Source: Actinoplanes oblitus
GTDB taxonomy: Bacteria > Actinomycetota > Actinomycetes > Mycobacteriales > Micromonosporaceae
Reading direction: 5' to 3'
Length of the DNA stretch: 64,000 bases
Assembly (NCBI RefSeq): GCF_030252345.1
Contig: NZ_CP126980.1
Coordinates: 3,673,501 to 3,737,500 of the forward strand
Part shown: in pieces, positions 8,457-17,018 of the stretch
How positions within the stretch are numbered: position 1 is the stretch's first letter
Layout of the letters: every line of letters begins with the position of its first letter
The notes under the pieces: model-generated
What the model was told of the DNA's origin: nothing
What the model saw: the letters and a program-made list of their open reading frames with translations, nothing else
Databases searched by the model: none
Program-made: the position numbers and the translations under genes

Positions 8457-9221
8457 GTGTCACCACGACGGCGGGTTCTGTTGCTCGGCGTTGCCTGCCT
8501 GGTGGTGGCCGCGGTGGTGGCCGGCCTGCTGGTCCGATGGCGCGGCGCCGGCGCCGGGACCCGCCCGGACCAGGCCCGGCCGGGCACCGTGCTGCTGGTG
8601 CCGGGTTACGGCGGCGGCCGGACCGCGCTGACCCGGCTCGCCCAGCGGATCGAGGACACCGGGCGCACCGCCCGGGTTCTGACGCTGCCCGGGGACGGCG
8701 ACGGCGACCTGCTGGACCAGGCCGCGGTGCTGGACGCGGCGGTGCGCGACGCGCTGCGGGCCGGGGCGCCCTCGGTGGACGTGGTCGGCTACTCGGCGGG
8801 TGGCGTGGTGACCCGGCTGTGGGTGGACCGGCACGACGGCGCCGCGGTGGCCCGCCGGGTGGTGACGCTCGGCTCGCCGCTGCACGGCGCCCGGCTGGCC
8901 GGGCTGGGCGTGGCGCTGGCACCGGGCGCCTGCCCCCGGGCCTGCCGGCAACTCGCGCCCGGCAGCGACCTGCTGCGCGATCTCGACGAGCCGCTGCCCG
9001 ACGGCCTGCCGTGGTTGTCGATCTGGACGGAGAACGACGAGACGGTGCAGCCGCCGGACTCGGCCCGCCTCGACGGTGCGATGAACCTGCCGTTGCAGCG
9101 GCTCTGCCCGTCGGCGCGGGTGGCGCACGGGGAGCTGCCCACCGATCCCGGGGTGACCGCGCTGGTGCTGGCCGCCCTCGGCCCCGATCCGCTGACCACC
9201 CCGACCACCTGCCCCACCTGA
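8457..9221 (+). CDS. Exported alpha/beta-hydrolase, lipase-like
   Basis: A 254-residue alpha/beta-hydrolase. An Arg-rich start followed by a ~20-residue hydrophobic segment ('VLLLGVACLVVAAVVAGLLV') suggests a signal anchor or Sec signal. The oxyanion-hole region reads 'LVPGYGGG'. The nucleophile elbow is 'VVGYSAGG' (Ser at about residue 110), followed by 'TLGSPLHGARLAG' as in bacterial triacylglycerol lipases. Candidate acid and His are in 'ENDETVQPPDSA' and 'VAHGELPTDP'. Start GTG 8457 is uncertain; an in-frame ATG is at 8433. Substrate unproven. Confidence 0.8.
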   Translation: MSPRRRVLLLGVACLVVAAVVAGLLVRWRGAGAGTRPDQARPGTVLLVPGYGGGRTALTRLAQRIEDTGRTARVLTLPGDGDGDLLDQAAVLDAAVRDALRAGAPSVDVVGYSAGGVVTRLWVDRHDGAAVARRVVTLGSPLHGARLAGLGVALAPGACPRACRQLAPGSDLLRDLDEPLPDGLPWLSIWTENDETVQPPDSARLDGAMNLPLQRLCPSARVAHGELPTDPGVTALVLAALGPDPLTTPTTCPT

Positions 9222-9257
9222 CCAGCCCCGCCCGCCGGCCCCGACCCCGGCTGGCCC

Positions 9258-9440
9258 CCAGCGTGGTGTCCCGGGCCGGGAGACCACCGTGAGTGCCAGC
9301 CCGTGCCGGTGTGGCTGGTGTTCAGGGTGGTGTCGCGGGCTGGGAGACCACCGTCAGTGCCAGCCCGTGGTGGTGTGGCTGGTGTTGAGGGTGGTGTTGC
9401 GGGCTCGGAGACCACCGTCAGCGCCAGCCGGGGCTGGTGA
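9258..9440. repeat. 64-bp tandem repeat, ~2.7 copies
   Basis: The core AGACCACCGT recurs at 9281, 9345 and 9409, an exact 64-bp period, with few mismatches between units. Within each unit CCAGCC and GGCTGG form a 6-bp inverted pair about 11 nt apart. The array fills most of the 281-bp gap between two convergent genes (stops at 9221 and 9503) and has no credible ORF. Confidence 0.85.
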
Positions 9441-9502
9441 CTCGGGGCCGCGGCTGGGACGGGGCCATGACGGGGTGGGAGCGGGCTGCGGGCGTACCGA
9501 AA

Positions 9503-10336
9503 TCAGGTGGTGATGTCCTTGGTGAGGAAGTTTGCCCAGGCGGCGCCGAGCAGCACCACCAGATAGACCAGCTGGATGCCGGCACCGCGCTCGATGTCGC
9601 GCCACAGCACCGGGTCGCGGAAGAAGTCGATCCAGGCCAGCCAGTAGCGGGTCGGCAGATAGGGGCGGATCGCCGCGGCCGCGTCCAGGGTGACCAGGAC
9701 CTGGCTGGTGACCAGGACGGCGAGCGCGCCCATCGCGGCGCCGAGCGCGGAGTCGGTGACAGTGGACAGGAACAGGGCGATCGCGGCGACGCCGAGCATC
9801 GAGATCACGATGTAGCCGACGGTGCCGAGCAGGCGCAGCGCCAGACCGGCCGGGCTGATCGTGACACCGGACAGCGACGTCACGTCCGGTGGCAGCGTCA
9901 CGCCCGCCGCGCTGGTCGACACCCCGAAGAGCAAGACCCCGCTGAGGTACGCCGTGAGCACCACCGTGAGGATCGCGAAGAGGACGAAGGTCACCAGCGC
10001 GACGAGCTTCGCGACCAGCAGGCGGGTCCGGCCGACCGGGCGGATCAGCAGGTAGCGCAGGGTGCCGGCGGACGCCTCGCCGGCCACCGCGTCGCCGGCC
10101 AGCACCGCCACCGACACCGGCAGGAAGATCGGCAGGACCAGGGCCATCGCCGCGGCCGGGTAGAGCGCGCCGTTGCTGAGCACCGCGGACAGGAACGCGC
10201 CACCCTGCCCGGGCGGCGGCGGGATCCGGGTGGTGGCCAGGAAGATCGCGACGATGAGCGGGAGCGCGCAGAGCAGGCCGGCGATCACGTACGTCCGTGG
10301 GCGCCGGAAGAGTTTCGCCAGTTCGACCCGGATCAT
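9503..10336 (-). CDS. ABC-2 type exporter permease
   Basis: A 277-residue integral membrane protein, third gene of a three-gene operon. It starts 'IRVELAKLFRRPRTYVIAGLL', a typical amphipathic N-terminus of ABC-2 permeases. Six hydrophobic segments follow. The 'GEASAGTLRYLLIRPVGRTRLLVAK' coupling-helix region is characteristic of NatB/CcmB-like ABC-2 permeases. The ATG at 10336 overlaps the ATPase stop by 4 nt. Exported substrate unknown. Confidence 0.87.
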   Translation of the reverse strand: MIRVELAKLFRRPRTYVIAGLLCALPLIVAIFLATTRIPPPPGQGGAFLSAVLSNGALYPAAAMALVLPIFLPVSVAVLAGDAVAGEASAGTLRYLLIRPVGRTRLLVAKLVALVTFVLFAILTVVLTAYLSGVLLFGVSTSAAGVTLPPDVTSLSGVTISPAGLALRLLGTVGYIVISMLGVAAIALFLSTVTDSALGAAMGALAVLVTSQVLVTLDAAAAIRPYLPTRYWLAWIDFFRDPVLWRDIERGAGIQLVYLVVLLGAAWANFLTKDITT

Positions 10337-11241
10337 CCGGCGACCTCCACCCGGTCGGCGCTGGTGGTGGTCGCTGCCAGGACCACCTGTTCGAGGGTGC
10401 GCCGCTCGGCGCCGATGGCGGTGACCGTGACGCCGGCCGCGACCAGCTCGGCGTTGAGCGCGCCCGGGTCGTCGTGCCGGACCGTCAGGGTCTGACCGTC
10501 GCGGTGCTCGACCCGGCCGTCGAGCAGCGCCACCACCCGTTCCGGGGACGGGGTGCCGACGGTGACCCGCCCGGTCGGGGCGCGCAGCCGGCCCAGGTCG
10601 TCCTGCAGCACCAGGCGGCCGCGGTCCATCACCCCGACCCGGGTGCAGAGCGCGTCGATCTCGGCGAGCAGATGGCTGGAGAGGAAGACCGTGGTGCCGT
10701 CCCGGTTGAGCTCGGTGAGCAGGTCGCGGATCTCCCGGATGCCGCGCGGGTCGAGGCCGTTGGTCGGCTCGTCCAGGATCAGCAGCCGGGGGCGGCGCAG
10801 CAGGGCGCCGGCCAGGCCGAGCCGCTGCCGCATGCCGAGCGAGTAGGCGCGCACCGGTCGGCGGTCGATGCCGGCCAGGCCGACCCGTTCGAGGGCCTCG
10901 GCGACCCGCCTCCCTCGGCCCCGCCGGCCGCCCGGGCCGGCCGCGTCGAACAGGGCCAGGTTGGCGCGGCCGGACAGGTGCGAGTAGGCGGCCGGGCCCT
11001 CGACCAGCGCGCCGATGTCGGGCAGCACGTCGTGTGCGCGTCGCGGGATGGGCCGGCCGAGCACCTCGATCGTGCCGCGGGTGGCGAAGACCAGGCCGAG
11101 CAGCATCCGGACCAGCGTCGTCTTGCCGGAGCCGTTCGGGCCGAGCAGGCCGTAGCGGTCGCCCTCACGCACGTCCAGTTCGACGGCGTCGACGGCGACG
11201 ACCCGGCCGTAGCGTTTGGTGAGATCGTGGGTGACGATCAT
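10333..11241 (-). CDS. ABC transporter ATP-binding protein
   Basis: A 302-residue ATPase partner of the adjacent permease. Walker A is 'GPNGSGKTT' (about residues 34-42). The signature loop is 'YSLGMRQRLGLAGAL' and Walker B 'LLILDEPTNGLD'. The H-loop is 'FLSSHLLAE'. The C-terminal ~80 residues form the regulatory extension usual in bacitracin/NatA-like exporters. It overlaps both neighbours by 4 nt, giving a translationally coupled cassette. Confidence 0.92.
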   Translation of the reverse strand: MIVTHDLTKRYGRVVAVDAVELDVREGDRYGLLGPNGSGKTTLVRMLLGLVFATRGTIEVLGRPIPRRAHDVLPDIGALVEGPAAYSHLSGRANLALFDAAGPGGRRGRGRRVAEALERVGLAGIDRRPVRAYSLGMRQRLGLAGALLRRPRLLILDEPTNGLDPRGIREIRDLLTELNRDGTTVFLSSHLLAEIDALCTRVGVMDRGRLVLQDDLGRLRAPTGRVTVGTPSPERVVALLDGRVEHRDGQTLTVRHDDPGALNAELVAAGVTVTAIGAERRTLEQVVLAATTTSADRVEVAG

Positions 11242-12320
11242 CGGCGGACCTCGGTGGCGACCCGTTTCAGCAGGCCCGGGCCGACCAGCCCGGCGACCAG
11301 CAGGGTGTGGTCGTCGGCGCGCACGGCGAGCAGGTTGAGCAGCCCGGTGGTGATCGTCGCGGCGTCACCGCCGGGCAGCGGCTGGCCGTACGCGCTGATC
11401 TGCCGGTAGGCGGCGGCACCGAGCCGGTCCGGCAGGACGATTGCCACGAAGGCGGTGAGGCCGGAGCCGTACCGCGCGGCCACCGGCGTGGCGTGGGTCA
11501 GGAGGTGGCCGGCGAGGGTGTCCGGCAGGGTGGCGGGGCGCCGCTGGCCGAGCGTACGGAAGAGGTCGGGGGCTTCGGTCTCGGTGTAACCGATACCCGG
11601 TCGCGGCGCGGGCGGGGTCAGCGATCGCTCGTCCGGGGTGCCGAAGTGGATTTCCAGGAAGCGGGTGACGAAGACCGGGCGGGCGCCGCCCTTCGCGGTG
11701 ATCTCGGCCTGCAGCGGGAGCCCCTGCGGGTCGGCCCAGACATCGACGTGCGCGACAGTGGTGTCCGGACCGGACGGGATCAGCCGCAGACCGGCGGCCG
11801 CGATCCCGGCGACGCGCTTGGCGGGCAGCGGCTCGACGCGGTCGCCGCCCGCGGCGCCCAGGATCCGGCGGACCAGCTCGGGCGGGGTGAGGTCGGCGGC
11901 GCGGGGCAGCCGGACCGGTGGCTCGCCGGTGATCCGGGTCAGCTGGTTGTCACCGTAGTCCCAGGTGAACTCGGCCTCCGGGGTGCGGTAGAAGTCGGTC
12001 TCGGTGCCCGGGCCGAGCACGTCCACCCGCCAGCGGTCCGGTGCGGCGAACCAGGCGCGCATCTCGGTGGTGCCGCTGAGCAGATCGGTGACCTGCTGCA
12101 GCCGGGGGAGGGCGGGCAGGCCGAGCAGGCCGCTGCTCTGCACGTAACCGTGGTAGGGCCGGGCCGCGGAACCGAGGATCCGGGCCGGGTCGAGCGTGGC
12201 GGCGTGGACCGGCCAGGCGTCGCGGACCACCGGCACCGTGATCAGCCCCAGGGCGAGCGCGAGCACGAGTGTCCACCTGCGCAGGGCGTACGCGGTGACC
12301 ACCGTGCGTCCGGTGTCCAT
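11238..12320 (-). CDS. Exported LolA-like/outer-membrane-lipoprotein-sorting-fold protein of an ABC operon
   Basis: A 360-residue protein with one N-terminal membrane helix ('WTLVLALALGLITVPVV', about residues 15-31) and an extracytoplasmic domain. The stretch 'TTEMRAWFAAPDRWRVDVLGPG...EFTWDYGDNQLTRI' resembles the LolA/LolB and MucB/RseB-like beta fold of actinobacterial DUF2092-type proteins. It heads an operon with an ABC ATPase and permease (4-nt overlap). A role as lipid- or signal-binding accessory factor is inferred from context only. Start ATG 12320; an in-frame TTG lies at 12326. Confidence 0.65.
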   Translation of the reverse strand: MDTGRTVVTAYALRRWTLVLALALGLITVPVVRDAWPVHAATLDPARILGSAARPYHGYVQSSGLLGLPALPRLQQVTDLLSGTTEMRAWFAAPDRWRVDVLGPGTETDFYRTPEAEFTWDYGDNQLTRITGEPPVRLPRAADLTPPELVRRILGAAGGDRVEPLPAKRVAGIAAAGLRLIPSGPDTTVAHVDVWADPQGLPLQAEITAKGGARPVFVTRFLEIHFGTPDERSLTPPAPRPGIGYTETEAPDLFRTLGQRRPATLPDTLAGHLLTHATPVAARYGSGLTAFVAIVLPDRLGAAAYRQISAYGQPLPGGDAATITTGLLNLLAVRADDHTLLVAGLVGPGLLKRVATEVRR

Positions 12321-12420
12321 AGTCAACCAACGTACCCCTGCCTCCCGGCGGTCCGGTGGAACGTCGAGGGCCAGGCTGACGTGCGGGATCCAGTCGGCGG
12401 GCGGCGGCCACGGGGTGGCG

Positions 12421-12903
12421 TCATGCTCGGTGATCGGCCCGTTCGGGTGGCGGCCGGGTCGCCGCGTCGTGGTCGGCGAGGGCCCGGGCCAGGGCTCGGC
12501 AGACCTGGCCGTAGCGGATGGCGTCGTCGGTGCGGAGGACCCGGACCGGGACGCGCGCCACGCTGATCCACAGTTCCTGGAGCCGGCCGTAACGACGGAT
12601 GTCCTCCATCGCCTGCAGGCCCGACGAGCCGGCTGCCAGGTGCGCGATCACCCGTACCAGAAGAACCCCCGCGACCAGGAGCAGACCGCGACCGGCCCAC
12701 AACCAGCGGGTGGTCAGCCAGATCGACGCCTCGACGGCCACCGCGACCAGCAGCACCACCCAGGCCAGCCGGGCCTTGGGGCCGGCCGCGCGCCGCGCCT
12801 CCCGCCAGGCCCGCTCGATGTCGGCCAGCGGATATGTCCGCCCGCCCACCCGGACGCCCGACGCGGCCACCGTGATGTCCGCGTCCCGGTAATAGATCCG
12901 CAT
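12421..12903 (-). CDS. DUF6232-like membrane protein
   Basis: A 160-residue protein. The N-terminus ('IYYRDADITVAASGVRVGGRTYPLADIERAW') fits the DUF6232 family, whose members carry a small PH-like domain. Two membrane segments follow (about residues 46-65 and 73-90), then a C-terminal amphipathic part. Function unknown. A 93-bp gap separates it from the upstream end of the ABC operon. Confidence 0.7.
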   Translation of the reverse strand: MRIYYRDADITVAASGVRVGGRTYPLADIERAWREARRAAGPKARLAWVVLLVAVAVEASIWLTTRWLWAGRGLLLVAGVLLVRVIAHLAAGSSGLQAMEDIRRYGRLQELWISVARVPVRVLRTDDAIRYGQVCRALARALADHDAATRPPPERADHRA

Positions 12904-12940
12904 CCCGCACCACCCATCCGACCATCAGGATGCGTCCGGA

Positions 12941-12959
12941 CCGGTGCTCCCCGCACCGG
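12941..12959 (-). terminator. Hairpin terminator of the monooxygenase gene
   Basis: A 7-bp perfect stem (CCGGTGC / GCACCGG, 5-nt loop TCCCC) lies 66 bp beyond the monooxygenase stop on the minus strand and before the DUF6232-like gene start. Confidence 0.45.
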
Positions 12960-13024
12960 GCGGCACCCGGGTGGGCGGGTCGGATATTCGCGGTATCTGG
13001 CAGGCCGCGTCGCCGCGCGGGCGC

Positions 13025-14167
13025 TCACTCGGGGCCGCCGAAGGACGCGAACATGTCGAGCAGCGACTGCGGCGCCTGGTCGTTGAAGATCACTTCGAGG
13101 TTGTCGGCCGACTCCTTGGCGACCTCGGCACTGCGGACGAAAAGCTCTTTCTCGTACGCCGTGAGCGCCGCCTCGATGTCGCCGGGGTGCGCGACGATCG
13201 CCTTGCCCAGCTCGGCACCGTCGAACATGGCCAGGTTGGCCCCCTCGCCGGCGAACGGCGACATCACGTGGGCGGCGTCGCCGAGCAGGGTCACCCCGGG
13301 GATCCGGTCCCAGCGGTGCCCGACCGGCAGCGCGTTGATGCTCCGCGGGATCAGGGCACCGTCCGCCTCGGTGATCAGGGTCTTGATCTCCGGTGCCCAG
13401 TCGGCGAACTCCGCCAGCAGCACGGCCTTGCCCTTGTCGGTGTCGGCCCAGTCGATGCCGTCGAGCCATTCCTGTGACGTCTTCAGGGCGATGTAGACGT
13501 GCAGGCTGCCGTCGGTCTCCCGGTGCGCCAGGAAGCCCCGGCCCGGGGCGAGCGCGAAGAGCATGCCGGCGCCGACGATCGAGGCCGGCACCGGGTGCCG
13601 CCTCGCCGCGTCGAGGTGGTCGGCCTCGATGAACGAGATCCCGGTGTACGCCGGTGTGGCGCCGGACAGCAGCGGCCGGATCCGTGACCACGCGCCGTCC
13701 GCGCCGATCAGCAGATCGGTGGTGACCGTCTCGCCGCCGTCGAAGGTCAGCTCGTGCCGGCCGTCGCCCAGCGCCCGGGCGGCGGTGACCTTCCGGCCCC
13801 ACTCGATGGTGCCCGCGGGCAGCGAGTCGAGCAGGATCTGCCGCAACTGTCCCCGGTCGACCTCCGGCCGGTTCCCGTCGCTGTCCTCGTCGGTCTCGTC
13901 GGCGAGCACCGTGTTGTGCTTGTCGAGGATGCGCGTCGCCTGCCCGCCGGGGTGGATGATCGCCTGGAACTGCTCGAACAGGCCGGCCTCGCGCAGCGCC
14001 ACCTGCCCGTTGTAGTCGTGGATGTCGAGCATCCCGCCCTGGGTCCGCGCGGCGGGCGACGCGTCCAGTTCGTAGATGGTGGCGGCGATGCCGTTGACGT
14101 GCAGGACGCGGGCCAGGATCAGGCCGCCCAGCCCGGCTCCCACGATGCTGATGGTCGGTGTGCTCAT
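13025..14167 (-). CDS. FAD-dependent monooxygenase, Tet(X)-like
   Basis: A 380-residue group A flavoprotein hydroxylase. The N-terminal Rossmann motif 'ISIVGAGLGGLILARVL' binds FAD. 'GGMLDIHDYNGQVALREAGL' closely follows the Tet(X) pattern (GG-x-LDLH...GQ-A...AGL). 'TDLLIGADGAWSRIRPLL' is the second dinucleotide motif and 'TLLGDAAHVMSPFAGEGANLAMFD' the third. Tet(X)-type enzymes hydroxylate tetracyclines, but many homologues act on other aromatic or polyketide substrates. The ATG at 14167 has GGAGG just upstream. A palindromic operator candidate lies 68 bp upstream at 14235-14246. Confidence 0.85.
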   Translation of the reverse strand: MSTPTISIVGAGLGGLILARVLHVNGIAATIYELDASPAARTQGGMLDIHDYNGQVALREAGLFEQFQAIIHPGGQATRILDKHNTVLADETDEDSDGNRPEVDRGQLRQILLDSLPAGTIEWGRKVTAARALGDGRHELTFDGGETVTTDLLIGADGAWSRIRPLLSGATPAYTGISFIEADHLDAARRHPVPASIVGAGMLFALAPGRGFLAHRETDGSLHVYIALKTSQEWLDGIDWADTDKGKAVLLAEFADWAPEIKTLITEADGALIPRSINALPVGHRWDRIPGVTLLGDAAHVMSPFAGEGANLAMFDGAELGKAIVAHPGDIEAALTAYEKELFVRSAEVAKESADNLEVIFNDQAPQSLLDMFASFGGPE

Positions 14168-14234
14168 GTCTGCCTCCAGAGGTTCCGGTGTATCCGGCGA
14201 GATTCGCCGGACAGGTTGACGAACGCGATCGTAG

Positions 14235-14246
14235 CGAACATGTTCG
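14235..14246. promoter_or_regulatory. 12-bp palindrome, probable operator of the monooxygenase gene
   Basis: CGAACATGTTCG is a perfect 12-bp palindrome. On the minus strand it lies between a TGTGAC-like -35 and a TACGAT-like -10 (16-nt spacing), where a TetR-type repressor would block transcription. No such regulator gene is adjacent. Confidence 0.45.
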
Positions 14247-14462
14247 TCAGTCACAACAGCGGACGCGGGCCCGGGATGCCGCGAAGACTTCGGCGTCCGC
14301 CGGAACCCCCTTTCGGCCCGGGCTGTGCCGCCGTTCGTTCCGCGGCGGGCAGCCGAACCGCCCAACTACGTCGACATGTGCATCTGCACGTGCATCAGCT
14401 CTTGAATCTGCGCGCGCAGCGGAGCAGGTTGTCTTGACAGAAGGGGAAAGGGGGCGGAAACA

Positions 14463-14738
14463 GTGAACAAGTGGGGGAAACGACCGAATCGCGGTCCCAG
14501 CCGGCCGATCCTCACCTTCGCCGAGGCGGACTACCGCCCCGGCGCCGGCCCGCTCCGCATGATCGTCCTGCGCGTGCGGTGGGACGCCCCGCGCCGCGAG
14601 AACGCCGAGGTCTGGTACGAGGTCGACGGCGTCGAGATGAGCCTCGACGGCCGCGAACTCGGCCGCCGCACCGCACTGGTGCGCGGCACCAAGCTGCGCC
14701 CCCTGCCGGACAACACCGGCCACTACCGCAGCCCGTGA
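14463..14738 (+). CDS. Small hypothetical protein
   Basis: A 91-residue basic protein I do not recognise. It has an Arg/Lys-rich start ('NKWGKRPNRGPSRP'), then a probable beta-rich middle ('LRMIVLRVRWDAPR...AEVWYEVDGVEMSLDG'). The GTG at 14463 follows a purine-rich GGGGAAAGGGGG stretch that can serve as ribosome-binding site. Codon pattern is consistent with coding. It converges with the short-chain dehydrogenase gene, leaving 47 bp between stops. Confidence 0.55.
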   Translation: MNKWGKRPNRGPSRPILTFAEADYRPGAGPLRMIVLRVRWDAPRRENAEVWYEVDGVEMSLDGRELGRRTALVRGTKLRPLPDNTGHYRSP

Positions 14739-14785
14739 CGGCGATCCGGCGCCGTCGCTCAGGCGGCCGGCTACGGGATCGCGGG

Positions 14786-15559
14786 TCAGGCCCGGCGTTC
14801 GTCGAGCAGGTTGCCGCCGTCGACGACGAGCACCTGACCGGTGATGTAGCCGGCCTTCGCCGAGGCCAGGAACGCGACCGCGGCCGCCACCTCGGCCGGC
14901 CGTCCCGGCCGGCCCACCGGGGTCGCGGCGCCGGCCCGCAACTCCTCCGGCGTGCTGGACGCCGTCGCGATCCAGCCCGGCGCGACGCTGTTCACGGTCA
15001 CCCCGTACGGCCCGGCCTCCAGCGCCCAGGTCCGGGTCAGGCCGTCCATGCCGGCCTTCGCCGCGGCGTACGCGGACTGACCCGGAACGCTGACCAGCGG
15101 GCCGGTCACCGAGGAGATGTTCACCACCCGGCCGTGGCCGCGCTCCATCATTCCCGGCAGCACCAGGCGGGTCACGTTGAAACAGGTGGTCAGGGTGACG
15201 GCGAGCTGCCTGTCGAACTCGCCGGGATCGAGGTCGGCCAGCTCGGCGGACCGGTCGCCGTACCCGGTCTGGGCCATGCCGGCGTTGTTGACCAGGACGG
15301 CCACCTCGCCGATCGTCGCGCGGACCTCGTCGACCAGGCGTTGCGCCTGATCGCGGTCGCGCAGGTCGGCGACCAGCCCGGCGGTTCCGTGGCCCAGCTC
15401 GGCGGCGCGGTCGTGCACCCGGGCGGTGGTGGCCGTGATCGCCACCCGGAACCCGGCCTCGATCAGCTCCCGCGCGATCGCGAAACCGATCCCGTCCGGG
15501 CTGCCGGCCCCGGTCACCAGCGCCGTCGCGGTACTGCCGTCCGATCTCATCATGATCAT
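14786..15559 (-). CDS. Short-chain dehydrogenase/reductase (FabG-like)
   Basis: A 257-residue classical SDR. The cofactor motif is 'LVTGAGSPDGIGFAIA' (TGxxxGxG, about residues 15-30). The 'NNAG' motif is at about residue 90. The catalytic Ser is in 'NISSVTGPLVS' and catalytic Tyr-Lys in 'SAYAAAKAG' (YxxxK). 'APGWIATASS' and 'ITGQVLVVDGG' are the usual C-terminal motifs. Substrate is unknown. The start could be any of three nearby ATGs (15559, 15553, 15550). Confidence 0.88.
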   Translation of the reverse strand: MIMMRSDGSTATALVTGAGSPDGIGFAIARELIEAGFRVAITATTARVHDRAAELGHGTAGLVADLRDRDQAQRLVDEVRATIGEVAVLVNNAGMAQTGYGDRSAELADLDPGEFDRQLAVTLTTCFNVTRLVLPGMMERGHGRVVNISSVTGPLVSVPGQSAYAAAKAGMDGLTRTWALEAGPYGVTVNSVAPGWIATASSTPEELRAGAATPVGRPGRPAEVAAAVAFLASAKAGYITGQVLVVDGGNLLDERRA

Positions 15560-15620
15560 CCCATCATGGCGGACGGCGTGCCCTCGGTCTCGCCGAAGCC
15601 GGGACGGGTGCCGGATCCGT

Positions 15621-16850
15621 TCAGCTCGCGGGCCAGTGCAGGTAGAGGACGGCGGTGTCGTCGCTGTGCCGGCCGGCGTCGGCGGTCTGGATGCCGGCCA
15701 TCAGCGCGTCGACGTACCGGCCGGGGTCGTCGATGGTGGCCAGGCTGGCGGCGAGGTCGATGAAGCGGTCCTCGCCCAGCCGGGTGCCGTCCTCGCAGAA
15801 GCTCTCGATGACGCCGTCGGTGTAGAGCAGCAGTCCGGCGCCGGCCGGCACGGTGACGGTGGTCTCGCGCCAGCGGGCCCGGCCGGGCGCCATGCCGAGG
15901 CCGGGACCGTAGATGACCGGGGCCGGGTAGACGCGATCCCGGGTGACGATCAGCGGGGCCGGGTGGCCGGCGCTGAGCAGCACCACCTCACCGGTGGCCG
16001 GGGTGACGCCGACGGTGCAGACGGTGGCGAACATGCCGTCGTGCGGGCGTTCGGCGACCAGTACCTGTTCGAGCAGTCGCATCCGGTCGACTTTGCGCAG
16101 GCCGGCCAGGGTGAGGGTGCGCCAGCCGAAGCGCAGGCCGACGCCCATCGCCGCCTCGTCCGGGCCGTTGCCGCAGACGTCGCCGATCATGGCGTGGATG
16201 ACGCCGTCGGTGGTCTGCACGACGTCGTAGAAGTCGCCGCCGAGCAGTGAGCGCTGCTGGCCGGGCAGGTAGCGGCTGACCACGGTGACCGCGGTGTCGG
16301 CCAGCAACGGCTTGGGCAGCAGGCCACGCTGCAGCCGGGTGTTCTCGTCGGCTTGCAGCCGGCTGTCGCCGAGCCGGCGTTCCGCCGTCTGTACGCGTTT
16401 GCGCTGCACGGCGTAGCGGATGGTGCGGGCCAGCAGGGCCGCGTCGACCTGATCCTTGACCAGGTAGTCCTGGGCGCCGGCGGCGACCGCCGCGGAGCCG
16501 GTGGCGGCGTCGTTGAGGCCGGTGAGCACCAGCACCGCGGCGTGTGGCCACTGCCGCAGCACCCGGTGCAGCGCGTCGAGTCCCCGCCCGTCGGGCAGGT
16601 GCAGGTCCAGCAGGATGCACTCCGGCTCGTAGCCGATGCCGAAGCCTTGCGCGAGGGTGCCGACGTGATCGAGGCGGGCGTCGAGGTCGCTGTCGGCCAG
16701 GTGCTCCCGCACCAGCAACGCGTCACCCGGGTCGTCCTCGATCAGCAGGATGACGATGCCGGCGACCGATCGGTCGGCGTCCGGGCTGCGATGGGACGGC
16801 CCGTTCTGGCCCGGCAGCGACGTGACGGCCCTGCGTCCGTCAGCGATCAC
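15621..16850 (-). CDS. Response-regulator receiver domain fused to SpoIIE-type PP2C phosphatase
   Basis: A 409-residue RsbU-like protein. The N-terminal receiver domain (residues ~32-150) shows acidic pair 'IEDDPGD', phospho-acceptor Asp in 'ILLDLHLPDG' and Lys in 'YLVKDQ'. A short coiled linker follows. The C-terminal PP2C/SpoIIE domain has 'GGDFYDVVQ', 'IGDVCGNGPDEAA', 'LLSAGHPAPL', 'LLLYTDGVIES' and 'DDTAVLYL', the metal-binding motifs. It likely dephosphorylates an anti-sigma-factor antagonist. The GTG start at 16850 has GAGGTAG upstream. It is 168 bp downstream of the MEDS-HATPase gene. Confidence 0.92.
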   Translation of the reverse strand: MIADGRRAVTSLPGQNGPSHRSPDADRSVAGIVILLIEDDPGDALLVREHLADSDLDARLDHVGTLAQGFGIGYEPECILLDLHLPDGRGLDALHRVLRQWPHAAVLVLTGLNDAATGSAAVAAGAQDYLVKDQVDAALLARTIRYAVQRKRVQTAERRLGDSRLQADENTRLQRGLLPKPLLADTAVTVVSRYLPGQQRSLLGGDFYDVVQTTDGVIHAMIGDVCGNGPDEAAMGVGLRFGWRTLTLAGLRKVDRMRLLEQVLVAERPHDGMFATVCTVGVTPATGEVVLLSAGHPAPLIVTRDRVYPAPVIYGPGLGMAPGRARWRETTVTVPAGAGLLLYTDGVIESFCEDGTRLGEDRFIDLAASLATIDDPGRYVDALMAGIQTADAGRHSDDTAVLYLHWPAS

Positions 16851-17018
16851 GGCACTACCTCTTTCTCACCTGCCGCCAGTCGGCGGCCGCTCGGGTGGCA
16901 CAGGGCCGACGACGACGGTCTCATGATCGTGATGGCAGCCGAACTCAGTATGATGCGGCGCACAGCCGGTCGGCCGAGCCGTCACGTCCGGCTCGACAGC
17001 GGGGGACATCGGCGCCGG

